A stretch of DNA of 58,193 nt from Bifidobacterium vansinderenii (lineage in GTDB: Bacteria > Actinomycetota > Actinomycetes > Actinomycetales > Bifidobacteriaceae): contig NZ_NEWD01000022.1 of assembly GCF_002234915.1 (NCBI RefSeq), forward strand, positions 1-58,193. Reading direction: 5' to 3'. Below the pieces are notes generated by a model that saw only the letters and a list, made by a program, of their open reading frames with translations, did not search any database and was not told the DNA's origin. A program made the translations under genes and the position numbers. Numbering within the stretch: position 1 is the first letter of the stretch; each line of letters begins with the position of its first letter. Below are positions 34,689-43,850 of this stretch, piece by piece.

Positions 34689-35078
34689 ATGAGCATCCGC
34701 GACTACGTGACCGGCGTCGGACATGTCGGCATCCCCACCAACGATCTCGAAGGCACCATCGCCTACTATGAGAAGCTGGGTTTCGAATGCGAGGGCATCT
34801 ACCCGAACGGTGACGACCGCTGCACCTTCCTGCACCTGAATAACCTCACCCTCGAGGTGTGGACCATGGCCGAGCCGGCCGGTGTCACCGGTGCGATCAA
34901 CCACTTCGCCCTCGACGTCACCGACATCGACAAGGCGTTCGAACAGGCCGTGGAGCTGGGCCTCAACCTGGTCGAGGGTTCCGTTCAGCACATCGACACC
35001 TTCCACGAGAACGGCATCCGCTACTTCAACGTGCTCGGCCCCAACCACGAGACCATCGAGTACTGCCAGGTCCTGTAA
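34689..35078 (+). CDS. VOC (glyoxalase/dioxygenase fold) protein
   Basis: This 129-residue protein starts at MSIRDYVTGV. GGAG lies 8 bases upstream of this ATG but only 2 before the alternative at 34683. It has the paired beta-alpha-beta-beta-beta fold of the vicinal-oxygen-chelate family, with possible metal ligands in GHVGI, LTLEVW, NHFALD and ETIEY. The reaction is not shown by the sequence. It precedes a fucose-type permease in the same direction behind three operator-like palindromes, so a role in deoxy-sugar metabolism is a fair inference. Confidence 0.8.
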   Translation: MSIRDYVTGVGHVGIPTNDLEGTIAYYEKLGFECEGIYPNGDDRCTFLHLNNLTLEVWTMAEPAGVTGAINHFALDVTDIDKAFEQAVELGLNLVEGSVQHIDTFHENGIRYFNVLGPNHETIEYCQVL

Positions 35079-35491
35079 GGTCCGGCGCGGCACTCGCAAA
35101 TCCTCAACACTTCACCGTCGAGCGGAACCGATCACCAATCGACATCCATAACTCAATACGCATAACCGAATACATAACTGAATCCCCTTTTCCTTCGTTG
35201 GCCTTAGCTTCGGCGGGTTACGGCGAATCCAACGGGTCCGATCACTGCAACCGGCACGGCGGTACCGCGGATGCGACGCATGCATCCGCGTACGGCACGC
35301 CAAGGATGTCGTGACATGTCGTACGGAAGCGACGCGGACTCGTCGATTATCCATCCGTGTAACCGCCTGTGTTTGCAGGGGCCAAGACCAACGAAGCCGT
35401 GCCGGCGGCATGTCCCGCCGGCCGCCGGGCGATCTTTCCGCCCCCATGTATGTACGCAACGGTTGCACACGGTTTTCCAGAAGAAGGAATC
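35079..35491 (+). promoter_or_regulatory. VOC-fucP spacer with direct repeats and hairpins
   Basis: This 413-base spacer has no gene. It contains three consecutive CATAAC-type words (starting 35147, 35161, 35173). A 9-bp hairpin has CGCGGATGC at 35266-35274 with GCATCCGCG at 35282-35290. A second, CCGGCGG at 35402-35408 with CCGCCGG at 35415-35421, lies about 70 bases before the fucP start. They may tune fucP expression separately from the VOC gene. Confidence 0.45.
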
Positions 35492-36895
35492 ATGGCACAA
35501 GCAACCGAAACCAAGACCGGCGCCGAGGCCGGTCAGGTCGCCGAAAACGGCGGCAAGAAGACCCCGTGGATCGAGTTCTCCAACGGCTACCTCGATCGCA
35601 CCCCCGTACTGCAGTTCGCGATGACCTCCGTGCTGTTCGCCATCTGGGCCATCGCCTCCAGCCTCAACGACATCCTGATCACGCAGTTCAAGGCCGTGTT
35701 CTCGCTGAGCGATCTCGCCACCGCGTTCGTGCAGAGCGCGTTCTACGGCGGCTACTTCCTGATCGCCATCCCGGCCTCGCTGTTCATCAAGAAGACCAGC
35801 TACAAGCTGGGCATCATCGCCGGCCTGTCGTTCTTCGCCGTCGGCTGCTTCATCTTCTTCCCGGCGTCCCGACTGGTCACCTACGAGGTGTTCCTGTTCG
35901 CCATCTTCGTCGAGGCCATCGGTCTGAGCTTCCTTGAGACCTCCGCCGATACCTACGCCACCCTGATGGGCCCGAAGCGCCTCGGCACCGTGCGACTCAA
36001 CGTCGCCCAGACCATGAACGCCCTCGGTCTGATCACCGGCATCCTGCTCGGCAAGTACCTCGTGTTCCAGGACTCCAACCTGCACGCCGAGATGGCCAAG
36101 ATGACCCCCGAGGCCGCCAAGGCCTACGGCGCCGAGCAGCTCAGCCGTACGCTGGAGCCGTACAAGTACCTGCTCATCGTGCTCGCCGTGCTGATCATCC
36201 TGTTCGCCCTCACCAAGTTCCCGAAGTGCCGTCCTGCCACCAAGGAAGGCGGCGTCGCCAAGGCCACCCTCGGTGAGACCATGAACTACCTGTTCCACAA
36301 CGGCCGCTTCTGGAAGGGCATCGGTACCCAGTTCATCTACATCGGCGCCCAGACCGGCATCTGGTCCTTCACCATTCGTCTGGCGCTGAACCAGGGCGGC
36401 TCCTCCATGACCGACCGTGACGCCGCGAACTTCATGATCGTCAGCTACATCGTGTTCTTCGTCGGCCGTCTGCTCGCCAGCTACCTGCTGTCCAAGTTCC
36501 GTGAGACCCGCGTGCTCGCCGCCTTCATGATCGTCGGCGCGATCGTGCTGCTTGGCACCGCGTTCCTGCCCGGCATGACCGCCGTGTGGTTTGCCGTGGC
36601 CGTGAGCCTGTTCCTCGGACCGGGCTGGCCGACCATCTACTCCCGCACCCTGAAGACCGTCGAGGATCGTCGTCACACCGAGACCGCCGGCGCCATCATC
36701 GTGATGGCTCTGGTCGGCGGCGCCGTGCTCCCGACCTTCCAGGGCGCCCTGTCCGACGCCACCACCATGCAGTTCTCCTTCATCCTGCCGGCCATCGAGC
36801 TCGCCATCGTGGGCCTGTACTTCCTCAGCGAGTTCAAGCGCGACAAGTACACCCCGGCCCAGCTCAAGGAAATGGCCTCCGAGGAGGAAGCCTGA
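35492..36895 (+). CDS. fucP: L-fucose permease-type MFS sugar transporter
   Basis: This 467-residue protein starts at MAQATETKTG, with AAGAAGGA upstream. Twelve hydrophobic segments span about residues 40-450. The N-terminal region (WAIASSLNDILITQFKAVF, FYGGYFLIAIPAS) follows the pattern of the FucP family of proton symporters, which carry L-fucose and related sugars. Other MFS sugar carriers of this subfamily are possible. Codon use is strongly biased, suggesting high expression. No fucose catabolic enzymes are in the window apart from the VOC protein, so the rest of the pathway must lie elsewhere. Confidence 0.85.
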   Translation: MAQATETKTGAEAGQVAENGGKKTPWIEFSNGYLDRTPVLQFAMTSVLFAIWAIASSLNDILITQFKAVFSLSDLATAFVQSAFYGGYFLIAIPASLFIKKTSYKLGIIAGLSFFAVGCFIFFPASRLVTYEVFLFAIFVEAIGLSFLETSADTYATLMGPKRLGTVRLNVAQTMNALGLITGILLGKYLVFQDSNLHAEMAKMTPEAAKAYGAEQLSRTLEPYKYLLIVLAVLIILFALTKFPKCRPATKEGGVAKATLGETMNYLFHNGRFWKGIGTQFIYIGAQTGIWSFTIRLALNQGGSSMTDRDAANFMIVSYIVFFVGRLLASYLLSKFRETRVLAAFMIVGAIVLLGTAFLPGMTAVWFAVAVSLFLGPGWPTIYSRTLKTVEDRRHTETAGAIIVMALVGGAVLPTFQGALSDATTMQFSFILPAIELAIVGLYFLSEFKRDKYTPAQLKEMASEEEA

Positions 36896-36948
36896 GCGGT
36901 TCTCCGTTTCCCCTCACTGAGCGAAGCTGACTGAGGGGAGACCCCCTA

Positions 36949-37008
36949 AATACGACGATCGCCGCGAACCCCCGAATCATCTCGGGAGTCCGCGGCGATC
37001 GTCGTATT
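36949..37008. terminator. bidirectional hairpin between fucP and CMD gene
   Basis: AATACGACGATCGCCGCG (36949-36966) pairs perfectly over 18 bp with its complement at 36991-37008, and a smaller hairpin sits in the loop. It separates two convergent genes and so probably ends both transcripts, although the T-runs are poor. Confidence 0.75.
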
Positions 37009-37023
37009 CGGTTGTGGTGTCGG

Positions 37024-37788
37024 TCACGCGGCGCTCTGCGCGGCGTTGTCAACGCATCGCAGAGCGTTAAGCGAACGCGGGTATCCGATGTACGGCAGGC
37101 ACTGCGACACCACCGAAATCAGGAACGCACGGTCGTTGCCCAGCCGGATGTTCGCCGCCGCGTGCGCGGTCAGCTGCGGCTCGCATCCGCCCTGCGCCGC
37201 GATGAAGCAGAACGTGATCATCTCACGCTGCTTGAGATCCAATCCGGTGCGCGTGTAGTAGTCACCGAAGCAGTTGGCCGCCAGCCAGCGGTTGATGTGT
37301 CGCTTCTCCGCCGGGCCGGACTTATAGAAGTCCTTCATGCCGTCGCCGAAGATGTCGACCTGCGCCTGAGTGCCCTTTTCTCGGCGATCCTCCGCGGTGG
37401 TGGTGGACTGCGATTCCAGCGGCAGTTTCACGCCGCGCTCGCGCAGCACGTCGTTGAGTGCGGCGAGGAACGGGTAGACGCGGGCGATGCCCAGATACGC
37501 CACCGCCTGATACGTGATCTCCTTGGCCTCGACGGGCGTGACGCCGGCGGTGAGCGCGGCCGGCACGATGCCGCGGAACTCGGTGAGGCACTGCGCGCCG
37601 AGCAGGGTGGCGAGGATGGCCATGTAACGGGTGCGGTCGTCCAGATCATTGACGCCCGGCTCGTTCGGCACCTCGTCGAACGCGAAGTTCTCGATGATCT
37701 GCGCGAGATCCGGGTCGTCCTCGCGCAGCAGTTCGGTGTTGGGGAAGAAGTGGCGGTGGTATTCCTCCGCCGCGGGCGTGATGTCCAT
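37024..37788 (-). CDS. carboxymuconolactone-decarboxylase-family protein
   Basis: This 254-residue protein starts at MDITPAAEEY, with AAGGAGC upstream. Two CMD/AhpD-like helical domains are visible, around residues 45-115 and 150-245. They have cysteines in LLGAQCLTEF and FIAAQGGCEP rather than a clear AhpD CxxC pair, so peroxidase activity is uncertain. It follows a cupin gene on the same strand, 43 bases away. This CMD-cupin pairing is widespread and often linked to quinone or redox chemistry, but the substrate is unknown. Confidence 0.82.
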   Translation of the reverse strand: MDITPAAEEYHRHFFPNTELLREDDPDLAQIIENFAFDEVPNEPGVNDLDDRTRYMAILATLLGAQCLTEFRGIVPAALTAGVTPVEAKEITYQAVAYLGIARVYPFLAALNDVLRERGVKLPLESQSTTTAEDRREKGTQAQVDIFGDGMKDFYKSGPAEKRHINRWLAANCFGDYYTRTGLDLKQREMITFCFIAAQGGCEPQLTAHAAANIRLGNDRAFLISVVSQCLPYIGYPRSLNALRCVDNAAQSAA

Positions 37789-37831
37789 GATGCTCCTTGT
37801 AAGAGGGGAGTGGGGTATGCAGTAGGGGGGC

Positions 37832-38242
37832 TTAGGCGAGGGCGTTGTAGTCGTCGGCGTCCACGGGCTCGAGCCATTCGTTGGACGCGCCCTCGGCCGT
37901 GTTCATGATCGCGATGTGCGAGAACGCCGAGTCGGGCGCCGCGCCATGCCAGTGCTTGGTGCCGGGCGCCACGTACACCACGTCGCCGGGGTTGAGCTCC
38001 TGCGGCTCCTTGCCCCATTCCTGGTAGTATCCGCGACCGCCCACGGCAATCAGGATCTGGCAGACGCCGTGATGAATATGCCAGTTGTTGCGGCAGCCGG
38101 GCTCGAACGTCACATTGGCGACGCTCACCTCCTTGTCCGGGCCGCCGACCAGCGGCGCCAGGTAGCTCTGGCCGACGAAGTACTGCGCGTAGCCGGTGTT
38201 CGGCTCGCCGAGCGGGAAGACGCTGGGATTCTCGATTGCCAT
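37832..38242 (-). CDS. cupin-domain protein
   Basis: This 136-residue protein starts at MAIENPSVFP, with AGGAAAGGA upstream. A single beta-barrel cupin domain has the metal-ligand motif NNWHIHHGVCQILI (two His in WHIHH), a downstream Gln/Glu region, and a second motif PGDVVYVAPGTKHWHGA with another His. The ligand set suggests metal binding. It leads the two-gene unit with the CMD protein. The function is unknown; a small oxidoreductive or quinone-handling role is possible. Confidence 0.85.
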   Translation of the reverse strand: MAIENPSVFPLGEPNTGYAQYFVGQSYLAPLVGGPDKEVSVANVTFEPGCRNNWHIHHGVCQILIAVGGRGYYQEWGKEPQELNPGDVVYVAPGTKHWHGAAPDSAFSHIAIMNTAEGASNEWLEPVDADDYNALA

Positions 38243-38752
38243 GATCGGTCCTTTCCTCGATGGCTGACGAATGACTGACGATTCGGTGGCCGGCGATCGT
38301 ATGGCATGGCCGGCCGATCGACTTTCACACTAGGCCCGTTTCCATGTCATTACAATTGCGAATCAAGCATGCCCTCCCATACGTTTCACGCATGTCGTAT
38401 GCCCGTCGTTTGCATGGCATGTGATCTGCGACACGCGAAGCGTTTGTCGAATGCAAACGTTTGTGCAGCGTCGCAGTCGTCATGAGCGCGCTAACAACTA
38501 TCGGATATTGCGAAGATGGTACGTTGCCTAGCGTTTCGTGGTGTATATTGAATCTTGGCTCATCGGAGAGTGATTTCCGCAACCGCCAACAATGCAGTTT
38601 GAGGTGCAACCGACCGGCAAACCCAATGCAGGGATGCAGGGGCATGCAGGACACGTGAATCCAAAAACGGTGATAACTGAATACCCAATGAACAACCCCT
38701 TTTACAACGGATCGTGAGGCACGTACCTGCCTCTGAAAGGAAACTGATTACC
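38243..38752. promoter_or_regulatory. divergent spacer with LacI-like palindrome
   Basis: No gene is seen in this 510-base spacer between the cupin and the ABC ATPase. CAAACGTTTG at 38454-38463 is a perfect palindrome with central CG inside TGCAAACGTTTGTGCA, as expected of a LacI-type operator. ATAACTGAAT at 38673-38682 also occurs upstream of fucP (35174-35183). Confidence 0.45.
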
Positions 38753-39883
38753 ATGGCAGAAGTGGTATTTGACCATGTCACCCGTATCTACCCGGGCAAC
38801 GATAAGCCCTCGGTGGACAATCTGAACCTCAACATCAAGGACGGTGAGTTCCTTGTGCTCGTTGGCCCTTCCGGTTGCGGTAAGTCCACGACCCTGCGCA
38901 TGCTGGCCGGCCTCGAGGAGGTCAACAAGGGCCGCATCCTCATCGGTGATAAGGACGTCACCAACATGCAGCCGAAGGACCGTGACATCGCCATGGTCTT
39001 CCAGAACTACGCTCTGTACCCGCACATGACCGTCGCCGACAACATGGGCTTCGCCCTGAAGATCGCCGGCACCCCCAAGGACGAGATCCGCAAGCGCGTG
39101 GAAGAGGCCGCCAAGATCCTCGACCTCACCGAGTTCCTCGACCGCAAGCCGAAGGCGCTGTCCGGTGGTCAGCGTCAGCGTGTGGCCATGGGTCGTGCAA
39201 TCGTCCGTAAGCCGAAGGTCTTCCTCATGGATGAGCCGCTGTCGAACCTCGACGCCAAGCTCCGTGTGCAGACCCGTACGCAGATCGCCGCCCTGCAGCG
39301 CCAGCTCGGCGTCACCACCCTGTACGTGACCCACGATCAGACCGAGGCTCTGACGATGGGCGACCGCATCGCCGTCATCAAGCTCGGCATCCTGCAGCAG
39401 GTCGGCGCCCCGACCGAGCTGTACGATCGCCCGGCCAACGTGTTCGTCGCAGGCTTCATCGGCTCCCCGTCCATGAACATCAACACGCACCCGGTCGTCA
39501 ACGGCCACGCCCAGATCGGCGACGACACCGTTGAGCTGCCGGCTGACGTGGTCGCCAAGCTGACCCCGGAGGACAAGGGCCAGATCGTCGTCGGCTTCCG
39601 TCCGGAGGACGCCGACCTCGCTACCTCCGAGGACAAGAACGCATTCCAGCTGCACGTGGCCAACGTCGAGGACCTCGGTTCCGACGGCTACATCTACGGC
39701 ACCATCGTGACCGACGGCTCCGCCGCCGAGCAGGCCGGTTCCGTGATGGGCGACCAGAACAAGATGACCACCGTGCGCGTCAACCCGCGCAAGCTCCCGA
39801 AGGTGGGCTCCACCGTGCGCATCAAGATCGATCCGACCAAGATGCACCTGTTCGCCCCGAGCACGGAGCTGCGCCTCAACTAA
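38753..39883 (+). CDS. sugar ABC transporter ATPase (MsmK/UgpC family)
   Basis: This 376-residue ATPase starts at [10 protein letters not shown], with GAAAGGA upstream. Walker A (GPSGCGKST, near residue 38), the Q-loop ([10 protein letters not shown]), ABC signature (LSGGQRQR), Walker B ([12 protein letters not shown]) and switch His (VTHDQ) are intact. The C-terminal 130 residues are the TOBE-type regulatory domain. No permease or binding protein is adjacent. In bifidobacteria and streptococci a single such ATPase is known to energise many sugar ABC transporters, and this stand-alone, strongly codon-biased gene fits that role. A strong terminator follows. Confidence 0.92.
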   Translation: MAEVVFDHVTRIYPGNDKPSVDNLNLNIKDGEFLVLVGPSGCGKSTTLRMLAGLEEVNKGRILIGDKDVTNMQPKDRDIAMVFQNYALYPHMTVADNMGFALKIAGTPKDEIRKRVEEAAKILDLTEFLDRKPKALSGGQRQRVAMGRAIVRKPKVFLMDEPLSNLDAKLRVQTRTQIAALQRQLGVTTLYVTHDQTEALTMGDRIAVIKLGILQQVGAPTELYDRPANVFVAGFIGSPSMNINTHPVVNGHAQIGDDTVELPADVVAKLTPEDKGQIVVGFRPEDADLATSEDKNAFQLHVANVEDLGSDGYIYGTIVTDGSAAEQAGSVMGDQNKMTTVRVNPRKLPKVGSTVRIKIDPTKMHLFAPSTELRLN

Positions 39884-39984
39884 TAAACAAACGTCGGCGA
39901 GAAGGTTTGTGGGATTCCATTCCCGCCGATAAAACGAGGTGAGTTCCCCTCTCTTCCTCTCTGTCTCATCTCGTTTTGCAGTGT

Positions 39985-40023
39985 AGCCCCGCAGCCAGTG
40001 CTGGTTGCGGGGCTTCCCTTTTT
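39985..40023 (+). terminator. Rho-independent terminator of the ABC ATPase
   Basis: AGCCCCGCAGCCAG (39985-39998) pairs over 14 bp, with one G-T pair, with CTGGTTGCGGGGCT (40001-40014), and CCCTTTTT follows. A weaker hairpin (AAAACGAGGTGAG with CTCATCTCGTTTT) lies just upstream around 39932-39978. Confidence 0.93.
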
Positions 40024-40045
40024 CTCATGGGGTTCGCGCGTAGGC

Positions 40046-40122
40046 GGTTCACAAATCGAAGATGCCGATGAGGAGCCCAATGATTCATTGGGACGAGCGA
40101 CGGTATCTTCGATTTGTGAACC
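40046..40122. repeat. nested 22-bp inverted repeat
   Basis: Arms at 40046-40067 and 40101-40122 are complementary at 21 of 22 positions. The interior has a second perfect palindrome, CCCAATGA (40076-40083) with TCATTGGG (40085-40092). It lies after the ATPase terminator and 100 bases before the next gene, and could be an operator or a structured RNA. Confidence 0.85.
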
Positions 40123-40221
40123 GGCTTCAGCCGAGACCCCTCATGCGCCCATTTCCCCTCCTACAAAAACTCCCAAAACCCCACAGAATTCGATCATGAA
40201 CCATCCCATGGGGAACGCCTC

Positions 40222-41670
40222 ATGTCGGGCGCCCCTCACAGTAAGTTGGTGACTATGGAAAACGTGGAATTTGACCCCAGACTCGTACAGGCGACTTCCG
40301 TGAAGTCCGCGGATGAAGGCGTCCCCGGACGGAAGGCCGCGCAGCCCAAGGCGCTGAAGATCACCGCCGCAAGCTCCAACCCGAAGATGTTCACCCTGCC
40401 GTGGCACAAGCCGCTCTCCCAGTGGCCCGACGACCTGCTCGCCAACCTGCCGCGAGGCATCTCCCGCCACGTGGTGCGCTTCGTGCGCGTGGGCAACGAC
40501 GTGTACGCCATGAAGGAGATCACACAGTCCGTGGCCCAGCGCGAGTACGAGCTGCTGCGCCAGCTCGAGAAGATCGACGTGCCGTCGGTCAAGCCGATCG
40601 CCGTGGTGACCGGTCGCCACGACCGCGACGGCAAGCCGCTCGAGGCCATGCTCGTGACCGAGCATCTCAAGTTCTCGCTGCCGTACCGTGCGCTGTTCGC
40701 CCGCAACCTGCGCGAGGACACCGCCGACCGTCTGATCGACGCGCTGGCCGTGCTGCTGGTGCGCCTGCACCTGATCGGCTTCTACTGGGGCGATGTGTCG
40801 CTGTCGAACGTGCTGTTCCTGCGCGACGCCGACTGCTTCGCCGCCGTGCTCGTGGACGCCGAGACCGGCGAGCTCTACCCGCAGCTGACCGAGGGACAGC
40901 GCGAGTACGACATCGACCTGGCCCGCACGAACATCATCGGCGAGCTCATGGATCTGAGCTCCGGCAAGCTGCTGCCCGACGACGTGGACGAGGTCGAGGT
41001 GGGCAACCGTCTGGTCGACCGCTACCATTCGCTGTGGAGCGCGCTCACCGACGTGGAGAGCTTCAGCCCCGACGAGATGTGGAAGATCGAGAAGCGCGTC
41101 AACAAGCTCAACGAGCTCGGCTTCGACGTGGACGAGCTGGAGATGAACACGTCCGAGGACGGCAATCGCGTGCGCGTGCGTCCGCGTGTGGTGGACGCCG
41201 GCTACGCGTCGCGCAAGCTGCTGCGCCTCACCGGCCTCGACGTGCAGGAGAACCAGGCGCGTCGACTGCTCAACGATCTGGACGCCTACCGTACGTCCAC
41301 GTGGCGGCAGGGCGAGGATCTGGAGATCGTGGCCACCGACTGGATGCGCGAGGTGTTCGAGCCGACCGTGCGCATGATCCCGGCCGAGTACCGTTCCCAG
41401 ATCGAGCCGGCGCAGTTCTTCCACGAAGTGCTCACGCACCGCTGGTATCTGGCGGAGAAGGTGGGCCACGACGTGCCGATGGCCGAGGCCGTGAACAGCT
41501 ACATCGACACCGTGCTACCGCAGTACAAGCTCGATGCCAAGGTGATGGACGCGATCAACGCGGACGCCGACGCCGGTGTGGTCGATGACGAGGCTTCGTA
41601 CGGCGACGACGGCTACGGCAGCGACTACAACCCGGACTACGATCCCGACGCCGCCGTCTGGGCCAGCTGA
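40222..41670 (+). CDS. DUF4032 kinase-like protein
   Basis: This 482-residue protein starts at MSGAPHSKL, or 11 codons later at MENVEFDP (40255). Neither has a strong ribosome site. The N-terminal half (about residues 55-250) resembles an LPS-kinase/ABC1-type phosphotransferase fold: VYAMKEI supplies a lysine, LHLIGFYWGDVSLSNVLF matches the catalytic loop, and AVLVDAETGELY the metal-binding region. The rest is the DUF4032 domain, common in actinobacteria. The C-terminus is acidic and Tyr-rich. Substrate and role are unknown. A composite repeat follows. Confidence 0.8.
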   Translation: MSGAPHSKLVTMENVEFDPRLVQATSVKSADEGVPGRKAAQPKALKITAASSNPKMFTLPWHKPLSQWPDDLLANLPRGISRHVVRFVRVGNDVYAMKEITQSVAQREYELLRQLEKIDVPSVKPIAVVTGRHDRDGKPLEAMLVTEHLKFSLPYRALFARNLREDTADRLIDALAVLLVRLHLIGFYWGDVSLSNVLFLRDADCFAAVLVDAETGELYPQLTEGQREYDIDLARTNIIGELMDLSSGKLLPDDVDEVEVGNRLVDRYHSLWSALTDVESFSPDEMWKIEKRVNKLNELGFDVDELEMNTSEDGNRVRVRPRVVDAGYASRKLLRLTGLDVQENQARRLLNDLDAYRTSTWRQGEDLEIVATDWMREVFEPTVRMIPAEYRSQIEPAQFFHEVLTHRWYLAEKVGHDVPMAEAVNSYIDTVLPQYKLDAKVMDAINADADAGVVDDEASYGDDGYGSDYNPDYDPDAAVWAS

Positions 41671-41693
41671 TCCCATCGCACTAGACGCGTTTG

Positions 41694-41866
41694 CTTCCCC
41701 TTGAGGGGAAGCTGTCGACGCAGTCGACTGATGAGGTGACGATGGCCGTAGGCCAAAAAAATTGGAGTCGGTCGTAGACCGACTCCTGGTTGTTGTGGCG
41801 TATGGCCACTGGCACCTCATCAGTCAGCCTGACGGCTGCCAGCTTCCCCTCAAGGGGAAGGCATGC
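41694..41866. repeat. composite palindromic repeat, copy 2
   Basis: Two inverted units, about 41694-41747 and 41801-41866, carry the palindromes TTCCCCTTGAGGGGAA and TTCCCCTCAAGGGGAA, each joined to a hairpin and GATGAGGTG or CACCTCATC. They flank the rlmB terminator hairpin. Related copies lie near 27.8 and 49.3 kb. Confidence 0.87.
41755..41786 (-). terminator. Rho-independent terminator of rlmB
   Basis: GGAGTCGGTC (41764-41773) pairs with GACCGACTCC (41777-41786). On the minus strand it is followed by AATTTTTTT. It lies within the composite repeat downstream of rlmB. Confidence 0.85.
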
Positions 41867-41869
41867 GAC

Positions 41870-42868
41870 CTACTTCTTCGCAGCGGCCTCGGCGGCTTCG
41901 CGGCGGGCGCGGGCCACGGCGTAGAGGCTGATGCCCGCGGCCACGGAGGCGTTGAGCGACTCTACCATGGAGCTGATCGGAATGCCGGCGATCGAATCGC
42001 AGGATTCGCGCACCAGACGGCTCAGACCCTTGCCTTCGGAGCCGAGTACCACCACGAGCGGATCGGTCTCGAAGTTGGTCTCGCCCACAAGCGCGTCGCC
42101 GCCGCCGTCAAGACCCACGACGTAGTAGCCGCGCTCCTTGAGACTTTCGATCGCCTTGGTCAGGTTCACCACGCGGGCCACCGGCAGATGCGCGGCCGCG
42201 CCGGCCGACACCTTCCACGCAGCGGCGGTCACGGAAGCGGAGCGTCGCTCCGGCAGGATCACGCCGTTCGCGCCGAACGCGGCGGCGGAACGGATCACGG
42301 CGCCCAGGTTCTGCGGATCGGTCACGCCGTCGAGCGCGATGAACAGCGGGCGGGCCTTGATCTGCGCCTCGGGGCCGGCGGCCTCCATGGCACGGGCCTT
42401 GCGGTCGGCGCGGTCCACGAGCTCCTGCAGCGAGGAATACTGGTACGGCTGCACCTTGAGCACCACGCCCTGATGGTTCGACGAGCGGGCGATGCGGTCC
42501 ATCTCCAGACGATCCGCCTCGAGCAGGTGCAGGCCCTGACGCGTGGCCAGCTGCACGATCTCGCGCGTGCGGTCGTCGTGCTCGATGCGCGCGGCCAGGT
42601 ACAGTTCCTTGGCGGGCACGCCTACGCGCAGCGCCTCCACGACCGCGTTGCGGCCGATCACCAGATCATCGGAATCCGACGTGAACTTGGCGACGCGGCG
42701 CTTGGCGGCCAGTCGCGGATCGGCCATCTGACGGCGCTCGGCCGCCTTCTTGGCACGATATGCCTTGTGATACACGCGGTCCTCGGCCTTGGGCGTAGGT
42801 CCGTGCCCGCGCAGCTTGTTACGATGCTTTCCACCCGACCCCTTGGTCGGTCCTTTCTTCATAGCCAT
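41870..42868 (-). CDS. rlmB: 23S rRNA 2'-O-methyltransferase (SpoU family)
   Basis: This protein methylates the ribose of a conserved guanosine in 23S rRNA. The start taken is MAMKKGPTKG; an ATG 3 codons earlier (42877) is possible and neither has a clear ribosome site. Length is 332 residues from 42868. The first 65 residues are a basic, probably rRNA-binding extension. Then come the substrate-binding domain (LVIGRNAVVEALR...) and the knotted SPOUT domain with LDGVTDPQNLGAVIRSA, VVVLGSEGKGLSRLV and IPISSMVESLNASVA. The SPOUT motifs are intact. It lies behind a strong hairpin that ends the SDR gene. Confidence 0.92.
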   Translation of the reverse strand: MAMKKGPTKGSGGKHRNKLRGHGPTPKAEDRVYHKAYRAKKAAERRQMADPRLAAKRRVAKFTSDSDDLVIGRNAVVEALRVGVPAKELYLAARIEHDDRTREIVQLATRQGLHLLEADRLEMDRIARSSNHQGVVLKVQPYQYSSLQELVDRADRKARAMEAAGPEAQIKARPLFIALDGVTDPQNLGAVIRSAAAFGANGVILPERRSASVTAAAWKVSAGAAAHLPVARVVNLTKAIESLKERGYYVVGLDGGGDALVGETNFETDPLVVVLGSEGKGLSRLVRESCDSIAGIPISSMVESLNASVAAGISLYAVARARREAAEAAAKK

Positions 42869-42886
42869 AGATTCCATTGTCCCACA

Positions 42887-42956
42887 AGGGGTTCCGCGGC
42901 ATGGAATGCGTGGAACGCACGCAGCGCGTCGAAGCGCCCGATGCCGCGGAACCCCT
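42887..42956 (-). terminator. long inverted repeat ending the SDR gene
   Basis: AGGGGTTCCGCGGCAT (42887-42902) pairs perfectly over 16 bp with ATGCCGCGGAACCCCT (42941-42956), with a smaller GC-rich hairpin in the loop. It starts 8 bases after the SDR stop. No T-run follows, so it could also shape the rlmB leader. Confidence 0.7.
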
Positions 42957-42963
42957 CATGCGA

Positions 42964-43809
42964 TCAGTACACGAGCAGACCGCCGTCGATGGGGGTGTCG
43001 GTTCCGGTCACGTACGACGACGCGTCGGACGCGAGGAACACCAGCAGCCCCTGCAGCTCGTCGTTGCGCGCGAACCGGCGTTCGGGCACCATCTGCAGCA
43101 TCGCATCATGCCCCTCCTCGGTCACCGAGTCGCCGAAGATGCCGGACCAGATGTAGCCGGGCGTGATCGCGTTCGACCGGATGCCGTACGGCGCGAGCGC
43201 GGCCGCCAGATACTGCGTGTACCGCGTCACGCCCGCCTTGGTCACGCTGTAGCTCATGTTCGGCGCGGGGGAGCCGCCCATGTTGAGCACCGTGTGGCCG
43301 GCCGTGGACGACGTGAAGATCAACGACCCGCCGTGGCCATGCTCGCGCATGATCTGATGGGCGATCTGACCGGTCATGAACGCGCCGGACAGGTTGATGT
43401 CCAACGTCTTTTGCCACTTGTCGAACGGGATGTCGATCGAGTCTCCCATCAGGCAGATCCCGGCGTTGAGGAACGCGATATCGACCGTGCCGAGCCGATC
43501 GACCAGCGCGGTCTTCAGCTCCGCCACGCTGTTCGGATCGGACACGTCGCAGCCGAGCGCGACCACGTTCACGCCGTACTTGCCGGACATCTCCGCGGCA
43601 AGCGATTCCAGCTGTTCGAGTTTGGCAGGCAGATCGACCAACGCCACGTCAGCGCCGGCCTCGGCCCACGCCGCCGCCGCGCTGCGTCCGATGCCGCCGG
43701 CCGCGCCGGTGACGAAGCCCTTCTTGCCGGCGAGGGAGAACTCCTTCATCACGGAATGGTCGGCGTCACGCCACTTGTCGAGCGGATACCGATCGTCGAA
43801 ATTTGCCAT
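42964..43809 (-). CDS. short-chain dehydrogenase/reductase
   Basis: This 281-residue enzyme starts at MANFDDRYPL, with AGAAAGGA upstream. The NAD(P)-binding TGAAGGIG (34-41), NAG (115-117), and catalytic Ser168, Tyr187 and Lys191 (YSVTK) of classical SDRs are present. The C-terminal VTGTDTPIDGG is typical. Substrate specificity is not readable; polyol or keto-sugar reductases are plausible. It follows oleate hydratase on the same strand, 41 bases away, so the two may be co-transcribed. It could act on hydroxy fatty acids, but this is only inference. Confidence 0.88.
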   Translation of the reverse strand: MANFDDRYPLDKWRDADHSVMKEFSLAGKKGFVTGAAGGIGRSAAAAWAEAGADVALVDLPAKLEQLESLAAEMSGKYGVNVVALGCDVSDPNSVAELKTALVDRLGTVDIAFLNAGICLMGDSIDIPFDKWQKTLDINLSGAFMTGQIAHQIMREHGHGGSLIFTSSTAGHTVLNMGGSPAPNMSYSVTKAGVTRYTQYLAAALAPYGIRSNAITPGYIWSGIFGDSVTEEGHDAMLQMVPERRFARNDELQGLLVFLASDASSYVTGTDTPIDGGLLVY

Positions 43810-43850
43810 GATATTTCCTTTCTGTCGTCGTTGACCTAAAGATTCCGCGC

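Noticed and set aside
35204-36676. 490-residue minus-strand reading over fucP
   Set aside because: Antisense shadow of a strongly codon-biased gene; its Glu/Asp/Gly-rich sequence has no recognisable fold.
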